A DNA stretch of 64,000 nt. It comes from JAAELZ01 sp965223465 (lineage in GTDB: Bacteria; Pseudomonadota; Gammaproteobacteria; Arenicellales; Poriferihabitantaceae). Position numbers and translations under genes: made by a program. Under the pieces are notes generated by a model. That model ran no database searches and was not told the origin of the DNA. It saw nothing but the letters and a program-made list of their open reading frames with translations. The stretch's first letter is position 1; the number at the start of each line of letters is the position of its first letter. The stretch lies in the NCBI GenBank assembly GCA_965223465.1, contig OZ245025.1, positions 2,728,001 through 2,792,000 on the forward strand. The letters are read 5' to 3'. Below, in pieces: positions 27,501-34,352 of the stretch.

Positions 27501-27816
27501 ATGGTTGACGATGATGGCTCGCCTTTACCTCAACCGAGCCCCTGAGCCATTTTGCACATTCGTACGCAACGCGCCGCTGGTTAAGCTGGTTTATGAGCCG
27601 GGTTTCAGTCTCGGAACCTACTAGCGCCTGAAAGCCTTGGTCTTGCCAATCCGTTAGCAATAACCGCGCGTTAGACAGTCTCGAAAGTTCTTTTTTCAGT
27701 GAAGCATAACCATATATAGTGAACAAACTTGAAAGCACGGCTAGTTTAGCGTTCTCGAACGAGAATTTTCTTAGCTCAGCGCCTACATACCCATTATTTT
27801 TATTGTCTAGCAGCAC
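24526..27816 (-). CDS. SNF2-family helicase with degenerate phospholipase D-like N-terminal domain
   Basis: The N-terminal 200 residues contain VHGSATLTPTGLG near 133, the second half of a PLD-nuclease motif, while the His-x-Lys part is altered. An SNF2 helicase core follows: IIADSVGLGKTFEAL near 254, LIVIDESHNFRN near 340, LMLSATPVNNR near 378, LIVFTAFSDTADY near 700 and IQRFGRVDRLGS near 803. The start is GTG at 27816 with TAAGGATT just upstream; an in-frame ATG with a good site is not visible. It leads the operon helicase, DUF4391, Mod, Res. It probably acts as an extra translocase or alternative effector in the restriction locus. Confidence 0.87.
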   Translation of the reverse strand: MLLDNKNNGYVGAELRKFSFENAKLAVLSSLFTIYGYASLKKELSRLSNARLLLTDWQDQGFQALVGSETETRLINQLNQRRVAYECAKWLRGSVEVKASHHRQPSSQNLIHLVSDEADECFAVHGSATLTPTGLGEVRSDSLQINTGISDVETTKQLLTWFDSIWSDEDSATCIRQDILEKLDFIAAEQPASFVYFLTLYNIFRDFIEDIDEENIIRSKTGFKETGIWSKLYRFQKDGVIGAIDKLEKYNGCIIADSVGLGKTFEALAVIKYYELRNDRVLVLCPKKLRDNWTMYTINDKRNLLANDRFNYDVLNHTDLSRTAGLSGEINLETLSWGNYDLIVIDESHNFRNNNPTKDTRTRYQRLMEDIIQSGVKTKVLMLSATPVNNRMNDLKNQIAFITEGKDYAFADKGIKSIDSTLRLSQKQFNAWLKRPVESRTVSQLLDSMGFGYFKLLDLVTIARSRKHIEKYYGTEEVGEFPERLPPINVNSDIDIHGDYPYLTEVNRDIRRLHLAAYSPLKYVREDKKEEYDRRYSMEVGDGKGIFKQIDREESLLHLMRVNLLKRMESSINSFAITVERLLAQVDGLLEKIDLHSNEEIEELSIEEVQIDSPDLIDFMVGNKIKVLIQDTDQVKWRQHLEYDKSLLEKLLADATRIIPNRDAKLEELKATIKSKTQNPINKDNKKLIVFTAFSDTADYLFSNLYEWAQKECNVYCAVVSGSGRNKCTLSGVGTEFSNILTAFSPVSKERDKIDPNATAEIDLLIATDCISEGQNLQDCDTLINYDIHWNPVRIIQRFGRVDRLGSKNEQIQLINFWPNMELDEYINLEARVSGRMVLLDISATGEENVIDENAKEMNDLEYRRKQLQQLKEAVVDLEDMAGGVSITDLTLNDFRMDLSDYMNRNRPEESAKSQNLHALEQAPVGLYAAVTLDESLSEEGLKSGVIFCLKNIRTGTQAVQVDDNYPLAPYFLVYVSDNAVIELNFTQSKKVLDLLKRQAFNHSDIDEGAANYVNDETKQGRNMEHYQHLLAVAVDSIAGKSEEKGVESLFTKGGTVLTATSSQGIEDFAVISYLILVDQDDAVPSLRNDSKEATG

Positions 27817-27837
27817 AATCCTTACACTTCTTTTTCG

Positions 27838-28023
27838 TTAACCTGCCTTGGTTTTCTCTATCCAGCTTTCTATATCATTTCTCTTAAATCGCCAGCTTCC
27901 ACCAACCTTAAAGCCAGGTAGCTTGCCCTCAGCCGCCAACCGATATGCTGTCTTCTCTGCAAGCTTTAGATAAGCTGCGATCTCTTTCAAGGTCATAATT
28001 TGATCGTCAGAATCATCTTTCAT
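27838..28023 (-). CDS. Small helix-turn-helix regulator (excisionase/AlpA-like, HTH_17)
   Basis: The product of about 61 residues reads MTLKEIAAYLKLAEKTAYRL, then GKLPGFKVGGSWRFKRNDIE and SWIEKTKAG. This is the winged helix-turn-helix of the excisionase/MerR-like HTH_17 family. It ends 22 bases before the helicase GTG on the same strand. The simplest reading is a regulator of the restriction operon. An excision role for the ICE is less likely because no integrase is nearby. The start is ambiguous: ATG 28023 is chosen; upstream TTG and downstream ATG codons are in frame. Confidence 0.75.
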   Translation of the reverse strand: MKDDSDDQIMTLKEIAAYLKLAEKTAYRLAAEGKLPGFKVGGSWRFKRNDIESWIEKTKAG

Positions 28024-28417
28024 AGATGAGAGAATAGTGGAAAATTGAGGAAACAGCAATATATAGGATAGTATCCTTAAAGGCTATTTTTTGGTCTTCT
28101 TTTAGGACACAGTTTCTATGCTTGATGTGATTGCTTGATATGATTTAGTAAAGATTTTTTCTTCGTTTTCGCCTATATAGATAAAATGAAACTAACTCTT
28201 TGTGGTTATCTAAACTTAGGCTCTACTCAAACAATATCATTTTTACGCATTAATTCCCTGGGTAACCACTGGCGTATTATCCACACCGTACAAAACGCAA
28301 CCAGATTTATTTTCTTAAAGTGCTTAAAAAGCCTTACGTCGATATACATCAAAGAAACATCTATAGGCACTACACAGCGGCAACCAAATATGATTGGCAC
28401 CTAGTAATCATCTGCTA
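28024..28417. promoter_or_regulatory. Control region of the restriction operon; otherwise empty
   Basis: GGATAGTATCC at 28066-28076 is a perfect palindrome about 45 bases upstream of the HTH gene and overlaps AT-rich promoter-like sequence. It is a plausible operator for that regulator. Small frames elsewhere in the stretch have no ribosome sites or protein character. Confidence 0.35.
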
Positions 28418-29335
28418 CTACTCCTGGTTCTGCACCAGCATGTCACCTTCATTGGGTCGAATACCCTTGGCTTCCAACACAGTCATTATATTACCCAGCT
28501 GTTGCTTATATTGAGCAGCCATCACGTTCTGACGCATTTCGAGCGCAGCAAGCCTGGTCTCCAGCATATTGATGTGTTTTAGCACTTTTGCATCGGTTGT
28601 TGCGCGTTCTTCAGCAGCAATGGCCACTGGAATATCGCTGACTTGCTGAGCAATTAGAGGCTGTTGTGCTTCATCACTAGGTATGACCGGGCTATGTCTA
28701 GGCACTTCTGGCAACTCAAGCGTGAGCTGGTCAAATGTTATCTTGTTTTCAGCCAGGCCCATGAATTGCCTGCGCGCAGCATTACTATCCAGCGAGGCTA
28801 CTTGCACTTTATTCGGTACTACCAGGGGCCTACCCCGTTCAAGTTTATTGATGTCACCACCCGTAAAAGCGTCTTGATTCAATAACACGATTGCCATCGC
28901 GCGTTGAAAATTCGTGCCACCTAAATTCGCCTCGCAATCCTTGGCGATGGTGGCAAGATCTTCACCTTTCTTGACAAGGTGATCAGGCATTGTCGAGATG
29001 AGCGGCAAAGGTTGGGTATTGGCGTTCACCATGAAGGTCTTTCTTTCCATGTCTTTGCCATGCTCAACCCCGACAATAAAGCCTGCTGGACCATCAATGG
29101 ATGCGTTCTCCAGAAGAATATTTATGCCGGTTTCGGTTTTCTGCAGGCTAAAGGCATACGGTTTGGTCGCGCCGGTAACATTGATCTTAAAAACACCCTT
29201 GGTGTTCCGGATGTCTACCGGTACGATCCCTGCAATATTGCCCTCGGCGTATTGGTCGTATTCAAGAATTTCCAGAGCACTGGCATTAAGGCAAATGCTG
29301 GCAATGACCACTGATAATAGAGTTTTTCGTATCAT
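28418..29335 (-). CDS. Exported FimV-like protein with LysM-type motif
   Basis: A 20-residue signal peptide (hydrophobic run ending at LNASA) opens the 305-residue protein. Residues about 115-180 read LVKKGEDLATIA, then FQRAMAIVLLNQDAF, GGDINKLERGRPLVVPNK. That is the LysM-like domain of FimV, which binds peptidoglycan and organises pili or secretion machines at the cell wall. The C-terminus has a predicted coiled coil (about 255-290). It lies downstream of TraG at the end of the T4SS operon. It probably anchors or localises the transfer machine. This position for a FimV-like protein is unusual to me. Confidence 0.7.
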   Translation of the reverse strand: MIRKTLLSVVIASICLNASALEILEYDQYAEGNIAGIVPVDIRNTKGVFKINVTGATKPYAFSLQKTETGINILLENASIDGPAGFIVGVEHGKDMERKTFMVNANTQPLPLISTMPDHLVKKGEDLATIAKDCEANLGGTNFQRAMAIVLLNQDAFTGGDINKLERGRPLVVPNKVQVASLDSNAARRQFMGLAENKITFDQLTLELPEVPRHSPVIPSDEAQQPLIAQQVSDIPVAIAAEERATTDAKVLKHINMLETRLAALEMRQNVMAAQYKQQLGNIMTVLEAKGIRPNEGDMLVQNQE

Positions 29336-29386
29336 GTTTTGCTCCTGTGAGTAAGATTTATTGGATAAATACCCTCATTAACCGTT

Positions 29387-29416
29387 TTGCACTGGTTCAG
29401 AATCCTGTGCTATGAT
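29387..29416 (+). promoter_or_regulatory. Candidate sigma-70 promoter for a small plus-strand gene
   Basis: TTGCAC (29387-29392), an 18-base spacer and TATGAT (29411-29416) make a good sigma-70 promoter on the strand opposite to the T4SS operon. The expected start of transcription is only a few bases before ATG 29426, so the message would be nearly leaderless. Confidence 0.5.
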
Positions 29417-29425
29417 GTATTTATT

Positions 29426-29662
29426 ATGAAAACAGTCATTAAGTTTTTCGGCTTTGTATTTGGCGTGATCGCCGAATTGTTCGTGCATGATACGCGTAAG
29501 GCAGCTGATACAACTACTAATGCTGATGCGAACAGTCATACACATACACCTGACAATTCGAAACCTACGAACAACGTCGATGCTGATGAAGTGCAGAATT
29601 ATCCTCCAGCAATTTGGGACACTAGCGCTCCTGGATGGGCCGCGTATTGGGCCGACGACTAA
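29426..29662 (+). CDS. Small 78-aa protein with hydrophobic N-terminus, antisense-oriented in the transfer region
   Basis: The frame has a hydrophobic N-terminal segment (VIKFFGFVFGVIAELFV), a Thr/Asn/Asp-rich linker and a C-terminus rich in aromatic residues (PPAIWDTSAPGWAAYWADD). It lies between traG and the FimV-like gene, ending 5 bases before the traG stop on the other strand. A good promoter stands directly upstream but no ribosome site. I do not recognise the family. It could be a membrane-anchored modulator of transfer. Confidence 0.5.
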   Translation: MKTVIKFFGFVFGVIAELFVHDTRKAADTTTNADANSHTHTPDNSKPTNNVDADEVQNYPPAIWDTSAPGWAAYWADD

Positions 29663-29667
29663 GGTAT

Positions 29668-31245
29668 TCATCGTTTAAACAACGAACCAGCGCGTGAAGC
29701 GGCGGCACTAGCAGCTCCAGCGCTCCTCGCACCAGCCCCACCTGCACCCATTCCACTGCCCCCCGCGCCCATACCAGCCCCTGACGCGTGCCCCAACAAA
29801 AAGCCGGTAGCCCTGCCTGCCCCTATTCCTGCAATACCCATCACGTATAACCAAATCATGGGCATTCCCACATAGAGACCTCCGACAATGATATTAATCA
29901 GCCAGCGCTTTTGTGTGGTACCGAGCAAATGCGCATCGGAAGAAAGCCAGCTCAGTAGGCTAAAGTCATCAAATAAGGACACGATCAGGTAATAATCCAG
30001 CCAGCTGGCCACCGCCATCAAGGCATGGGTAAACACCAGGCTAAAGACCGCAAAAGAAAGCGCTACCACTGCCCCGATGCTGTAGGTGGTAAATATCAAT
30101 GCTGCAGGCATCATGAAATACAGCACCATCGTGATAATGGCCAACATGATCGGAACCGCCTGTTTCATCACGTTGATCATGCCTGATCTTGATATTGCCT
30201 CACCACCAATGGCAACGGTACCGGCCATATCTTCAACCGCGCCCCACAGACTACCTAACGCCCCAATAGCACCGCCTTGTCCCTGGCCATAGTTATATTC
30301 TGTGGTGATGCTGGTTGCGTTTAGATTGTTTATAAGATTTCTAACGCGCGCTTCACGCAATTGTTGAACACCCAGGCCAGTAAAAGACGATACATTGGCC
30401 TGAATATTTTGCCAGACACTATTGTTGACACTATCTGCCTCATAGATATCACTCTCAAGCTGTGTCCACCACTCGTTACAGGTTGCACTATCACCCATGC
30501 CTCGTACACCGATGGGTCGCAGGGTGCTTCCGCAGCTATCTGGATCGGTACATACTGCATAACCGCCTGGCATGGTTCGCAGGTACGCCCCACCGGGCCA
30601 ATCCACATCACCTGGATTCACCGTTGATGCATCGATACGGCCATCGACGACCCGTTCTTCAAAGCGGTTTTTCGCTGGCACATAGCAATTGGTTACAAAA
30701 GAGCGGTATTCATGCGCAAGATTCGGGTTCTCAATATTATTTGATGAAAGCATTACCCGCGCTTCACGCAGATCCCCAGGCGTGGGCAGATTCTGAATCA
30801 CCGCATTGGTGATACCGGACGATATTCCAATCATTACTCCCCACCAAATCGGTATCTGGGCTGAACCAGACGCCACTACAGGACCTAAAGTATCATTATA
30901 GGTGCTTGGGTCGCTCGCACCCGTCACCGTGGTAGGCGTGGGATTAGAAAAAGACGGCTGTGGCGAGAAAGTGAGCGTGGTGGGTTGAATCGTTACAATC
31001 GGTAACGCGACAAACAATAAAACCAAAAACGCCAGGATTAGTTCTATCGCCAATGACTTACCATCATTGTGCGTATTCTTGTCCATATCGTTGCCTTCAG
31101 TCGCGGATTTACGAAAGTGTCTTAACAAAATCCACACAAAAGGTATCGCCACGATACCGGTCTCGGCAAAGGCCGCCCACAGCAAATCGTACAGCATCCA
31201 GCCGATGAGTAAGGTATGTAATTCAAGATAAGAAAAAACGTACAT
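29668..31245 (-). CDS. traG: TraG-type conjugal transfer membrane protein
   Basis: The 525-residue protein starts with a membrane-proximal segment (MYVFSYLELHTLLIGWMLYD) and a further hydrophobic helix. A large periplasmic loop follows, with several Cys residues (CTDPDSCGS near 236). Four strong membrane segments lie at about 365-390, 395-425, 445-465 and 470-495, and the tail is rich in Gly and Ala. This is the architecture of TraG_N-type proteins, which in F-like systems act in mating-pair stabilisation and pilus assembly. AGGTGA stands before the ATG. It is the last large T4SS gene before the FimV-like gene. Confidence 0.82.
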   Translation of the reverse strand: MYVFSYLELHTLLIGWMLYDLLWAAFAETGIVAIPFVWILLRHFRKSATEGNDMDKNTHNDGKSLAIELILAFLVLLFVALPIVTIQPTTLTFSPQPSFSNPTPTTVTGASDPSTYNDTLGPVVASGSAQIPIWWGVMIGISSGITNAVIQNLPTPGDLREARVMLSSNNIENPNLAHEYRSFVTNCYVPAKNRFEERVVDGRIDASTVNPGDVDWPGGAYLRTMPGGYAVCTDPDSCGSTLRPIGVRGMGDSATCNEWWTQLESDIYEADSVNNSVWQNIQANVSSFTGLGVQQLREARVRNLINNLNATSITTEYNYGQGQGGAIGALGSLWGAVEDMAGTVAIGGEAISRSGMINVMKQAVPIMLAIITMVLYFMMPAALIFTTYSIGAVVALSFAVFSLVFTHALMAVASWLDYYLIVSLFDDFSLLSWLSSDAHLLGTTQKRWLINIIVGGLYVGMPMIWLYVMGIAGIGAGRATGFLLGHASGAGMGAGGSGMGAGGAGARSAGAASAAASRAGSLFKR

Positions 31246-31258
31246 TTACATCACCTAC

Positions 31259-31573
31259 CTAAAATAACCAAAGTCGTTGCACCAGCACGACCTCAATCAC
31301 CAGAATTAACACTGCGGTTGCACTACGCGCAGCGGACAGTTTCTCCCTGGGTAATCCCATCATCGATGGCATTATGAAAATCAAACTCGCGTACACCAGC
31401 ACTCTGATGTATATCAGCTTGCCGGAATAACCATCCGTTGTTTGCTTTGCGTCAGAGACATTCTCAAGCGTCATAAAAGATAACAAGGGTAGTATCAACC
31501 AGATCACGAATGGCACACCCAAAAACAGGGTTAGCAATACGGCCAGCTTGGTTTTGGTTAATTTCATTGCCAT
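31259..31573 (-). CDS. Small three-helix membrane protein of the T4SS operon
   Basis: A 104-residue protein with hydrophobic stretches at about 8-32, 50-72 and 82-102. It fills the place between PFL_4711-like and TraG genes, where this ICE family usually carries a short membrane protein. Its ATG lies 4 bases after the upstream stop. Function is unknown. Confidence 0.7.
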   Translation of the reverse strand: MAMKLTKTKLAVLLTLFLGVPFVIWLILPLLSFMTLENVSDAKQTTDGYSGKLIYIRVLVYASLIFIMPSMMGLPREKLSAARSATAVLILVIEVVLVQRLWLF

Positions 31574-31576
31574 CAA

Positions 31577-32935
31577 TTAAGGTGTCGTCCCGACCGCACC
31601 ACCCTGAATAGGTGAGGTTGAAGGACCGCCGCTTGGGGCCAGGTTGCGCTGATCGCGCAAAATATCATTGCGAATAAGCGCGAGTGCAGCGGACTTGGAT
31701 ATGCGCTCACGGATATCGTATTCATCTTTTAGCAGGCGTGACTCACTTTCCAGCCTGGGTAGTATTTCGTCTTTGATCAATTCGCCTGCTGGTGATACCG
31801 CGACTACTGGATCCGCCGATCCGACCAGTATCAAGCGGCGCGCCAGGTTCACTTTCTCCATCGCATTGATGAGCGCAAGTTCGGTAGCAATGCGCTCGGT
31901 GGCAGGCTCGCGCACATTCGGGGCCAGATTCTTAAGCGCATCAATTAATGACTGCGTAACGCGCAAACCTGGTACTGACATCGCTTCGGACTCAGCATCT
32001 GTGATTACCGCTGTTTGGCCGATTGCCGCATCGAGCAAGTCTTTGATCTCGCGCGCGTTAACAAACATCTCCGGCATGATGCCAACCGGTGCAATCGATG
32101 AAGGTGAGGTTTCACGCATGTCTGCAAACTCGTATTCGCCGATATACGCCTGTATCGCCTCGGCAGCGTCCGCAGCACTTGGCCAGACCGTCACCAGGCG
32201 TTGGTCGCTGGTACCCAACTCACCCGCACCACTCCCACCGACAGCGATTTGCTCATAGCCATGCGTCACTACATCATTAATCACCAGGATGGTCTCAAAG
32301 CCTGCTTCCTCGCACATGCGCTTGTCGCCATCTATCCAGATAACACAACCAGGTTCGGTATCCGCAGCTTCCAGTGCATCCTGGATGGGCACTTCCTCAC
32401 CGTCCTGTTTCTCCCTGGCTTTTTCTCTCCAACGATTCGCTACGCCCCACTGTACCCAATCATAAAACGGGTTCTTACCGGCAAGGATTTCGCGCTCAGC
32501 GGTCTTACAGCTCTTAACCGCCAGGTTAAAGACTTCCTCATATCTAAGGACCATGTTTTCAAGCATGGCAGCAAGATTGGGATCTGCGCGGCGCAGGATA
32601 TAAAGCGGGATGGCTGCGATTGCGTTTGATATAGCGTATTCAATCGCGTTTATGGCCATATCCGCTGAATCTGCCAGATTATCAAAGCTCGACTCGATGC
32701 TTTCTCTGATATCAAAAGAGCCACAAGAATAGCCCAGATTCAACTCAGCGTCTGCGGTAATGCTGAGCGCCTCATCATAAGATGGTGGTCCAGAGAATGC
32801 GGTACCACCACCAATCTCATAATAGACCAGATCATTGATGCGATTGGTCACCTGCGCCTGAGCTGAGACAGAAACCTGGCCTATGATCAGCGCTATACCG
32901 ATAGTGATCACTTTTTGGGTTAATTTTTTCATCAT
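31577..32935 (-). CDS. ICE T4SS protein, PFL_4711 family (TraH-like position)
   Basis: A signal peptide (about 1-26, ending VSAQA) leads a 452-residue exported protein. It has LVYYEIGGGTAFSGPP near 34-49 and long helical regions. Length, exported nature and position directly upstream of the small membrane protein and TraG match the PFL_4711 family (TIGR03755) of genomic-island T4SS. By position it corresponds to F-type TraH, needed for pilus assembly. The product lies in the periplasm. The ATG doublet at 32933-32935 leaves the exact start open by one codon. Confidence 0.83.
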   Translation of the reverse strand: MMKKLTQKVITIGIALIIGQVSVSAQAQVTNRINDLVYYEIGGGTAFSGPPSYDEALSITADAELNLGYSCGSFDIRESIESSFDNLADSADMAINAIEYAISNAIAAIPLYILRRADPNLAAMLENMVLRYEEVFNLAVKSCKTAEREILAGKNPFYDWVQWGVANRWREKAREKQDGEEVPIQDALEAADTEPGCVIWIDGDKRMCEEAGFETILVINDVVTHGYEQIAVGGSGAGELGTSDQRLVTVWPSAADAAEAIQAYIGEYEFADMRETSPSSIAPVGIMPEMFVNAREIKDLLDAAIGQTAVITDAESEAMSVPGLRVTQSLIDALKNLAPNVREPATERIATELALINAMEKVNLARRLILVGSADPVVAVSPAGELIKDEILPRLESESRLLKDEYDIRERISKSAALALIRNDILRDQRNLAPSGGPSTSPIQGGAVGTTP

Positions 32936-32950
32936 TAGATTTTTCCGGCG

Positions 32951-33961
32951 TTAAAGAGGATCGATACAGACCTGCGTTGCCCGTATCTTAAGTACAGTAA
33001 TGCCTGGTCCTGGGCAGCATTCGTGCAATGCCCAATACAGCCAGCCATAGCCTTCATCATTCATGGGTGCTTCGCGACCAAAGTTGTAACCAAGGTCTTT
33101 ACCAAATGTGGTGCAATACAATGGCTCAAGGTTTGGGGCTAGCATGTTCCACTTATCTTCATCTTCATCCGATGGCTCAACCCCTGGAATCCTGAAATAA
33201 ACGTGTGGCTGCAGTCCACGCGTTGCGACATCAATCGCGCGCTGGGCGGCCACTGCTGCTGCAAACACGTCATATTCTTGCTTTATCCACCCAGTTCTGG
33301 GCTTGACGCTCCCCCAGGTCTGCGGCGGTAATAAGGTGCCGATCTCACGTAACCCTGGTATCCAGGTAGACGGATACAAGAACTCGGGGATACCCGTGCG
33401 CCAAGTAAACATATCCAGCTCGGTTTGCATGTAAGGAAGAAACGGGACGACTTCTGATTCACAAAAGTATCTATCCGGTAGCGCCGCATTTACCGCCATC
33501 ACAAACGGGTTACCAATAATCGACACTTCCTTGTACTTTAAGTTGTTAAGGTGTTCCTGCTCATCTTCATCCCCATCGCCTTGCTGCTCACTGGCGGCTT
33601 TGTAACCACCGGCGAATTGATCAATACCCAGTAGACTGGCCACCAGGCTAAGCGCCGTTTGCAATACCGGCACACCAACCAGGGCGCGCGCTTCGAGCCA
33701 GCTTATTTCGCCCGGATTGTTATATACCGACACCACCACGTCTGGCAGTCTATGACTAATTAAGGGGACAGTTCTTAAGTAACAACCCAGCGGAGTACAG
33801 ACCAGCTTGACACACACGCCCCCCACGCAATAATCCAGACAAGTCGGTGAGAATGAGCCAACCGATACTTGTGCAGAGGTATACAAGGCTTTAGCCGGAT
33901 GACTAATCAGCATGACCGATAAGAACATCAGCAATACGATTTTTCTATATTTGCGCATCAT
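32951..33961 (-). CDS. ICE T4SS protein, PFL_4710 family (TraU-like)
   Basis: A signal peptide (to about residue 25) and a Cys-rich segment CLDYCVGGVCVKLVCTPLG near 37-55, with later Cys pairs (HECCPGPG near the end), are typical of TraU-like periplasmic proteins. The 336-residue length fits TIGR03756. Disulfides probably form in the periplasm. Its ATG overlaps the previous gene's TGA (ATGA). Confidence 0.85.
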   Translation of the reverse strand: MMRKYRKIVLLMFLSVMLISHPAKALYTSAQVSVGSFSPTCLDYCVGGVCVKLVCTPLGCYLRTVPLISHRLPDVVVSVYNNPGEISWLEARALVGVPVLQTALSLVASLLGIDQFAGGYKAASEQQGDGDEDEQEHLNNLKYKEVSIIGNPFVMAVNAALPDRYFCESEVVPFLPYMQTELDMFTWRTGIPEFLYPSTWIPGLREIGTLLPPQTWGSVKPRTGWIKQEYDVFAAAVAAQRAIDVATRGLQPHVYFRIPGVEPSDEDEDKWNMLAPNLEPLYCTTFGKDLGYNFGREAPMNDEGYGWLYWALHECCPGPGITVLKIRATQVCIDPL

Positions 33962-34350
33962 TGTTGCTCCGCCATATAACGATCAAACAGATTCTTCGCC
34001 CTGCGTAAATCATGGCCGTAATAAACGTATTTATCGTCAAATACGATAGCAGGTAGGTACTCGATGTTTAGCAGTTGCACCTTGGTAACAGTCTGCCAGG
34101 CGGCAACCATGTCTTTTTCTATTTGAGGATTGATTCGTTGACGCGCTACCTCTAACGCTTGCTCCTCATTATTGGGCAACCCCTCGCTCAATTCATTTTC
34201 CATATCGAGGATCTGGTCAACCTTGTGGTAGACCACCTCTACGCCATCGATCTGCGTGGTATAACCTGCTTCAGTGGTGTACACATTGATCACCTGGGCG
34301 GTTGCGCCGGTTTGGAGCGATAGTAGAAAAATGAATGAAAGTAATCGCAT
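33958..34350 (-). CDS. ICE T4SS protein, PFL_4709 family (exported, thioredoxin-like end)
   Basis: The 130-residue protein has a signal peptide (to about 18). The pattern VYTTEAGY, LSEGLPNNEEQALEVARQRI and LPAIVFDDKYVYYG matches TIGR03757. The C-terminal part resembles TrbC/thioredoxin-fold proteins without a Cys pair. It starts at the ATG inside TAGTGATG, where the upstream ATPase gene ends. The role is periplasmic, in pilus assembly, by analogy. Confidence 0.82.
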   Translation of the reverse strand: MRLLSFIFLLSLQTGATAQVINVYTTEAGYTTQIDGVEVVYHKVDQILDMENELSEGLPNNEEQALEVARQRINPQIEKDMVAAWQTVTKVQLLNIEYLPAIVFDDKYVYYGHDLRRAKNLFDRYMAEQQ

Positions 34351-34352
34351 CA

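Noticed and set aside
27838..28023. The HTH protein as the ICE excisionase
   Set aside because: No integrase is near, and it sits 22 bases before the restriction operon, which it more probably regulates.
28186..28582. Several 60-70 codon plus-strand frames
   Set aside because: They overlap each other and the FimV-like gene, lack ribosome sites and have random-looking composition.
32179..32195. A further copy of the 17-base palindrome inside the PFL_4711-type gene
   Set aside because: Only the first eight bases match; the second arm is absent.
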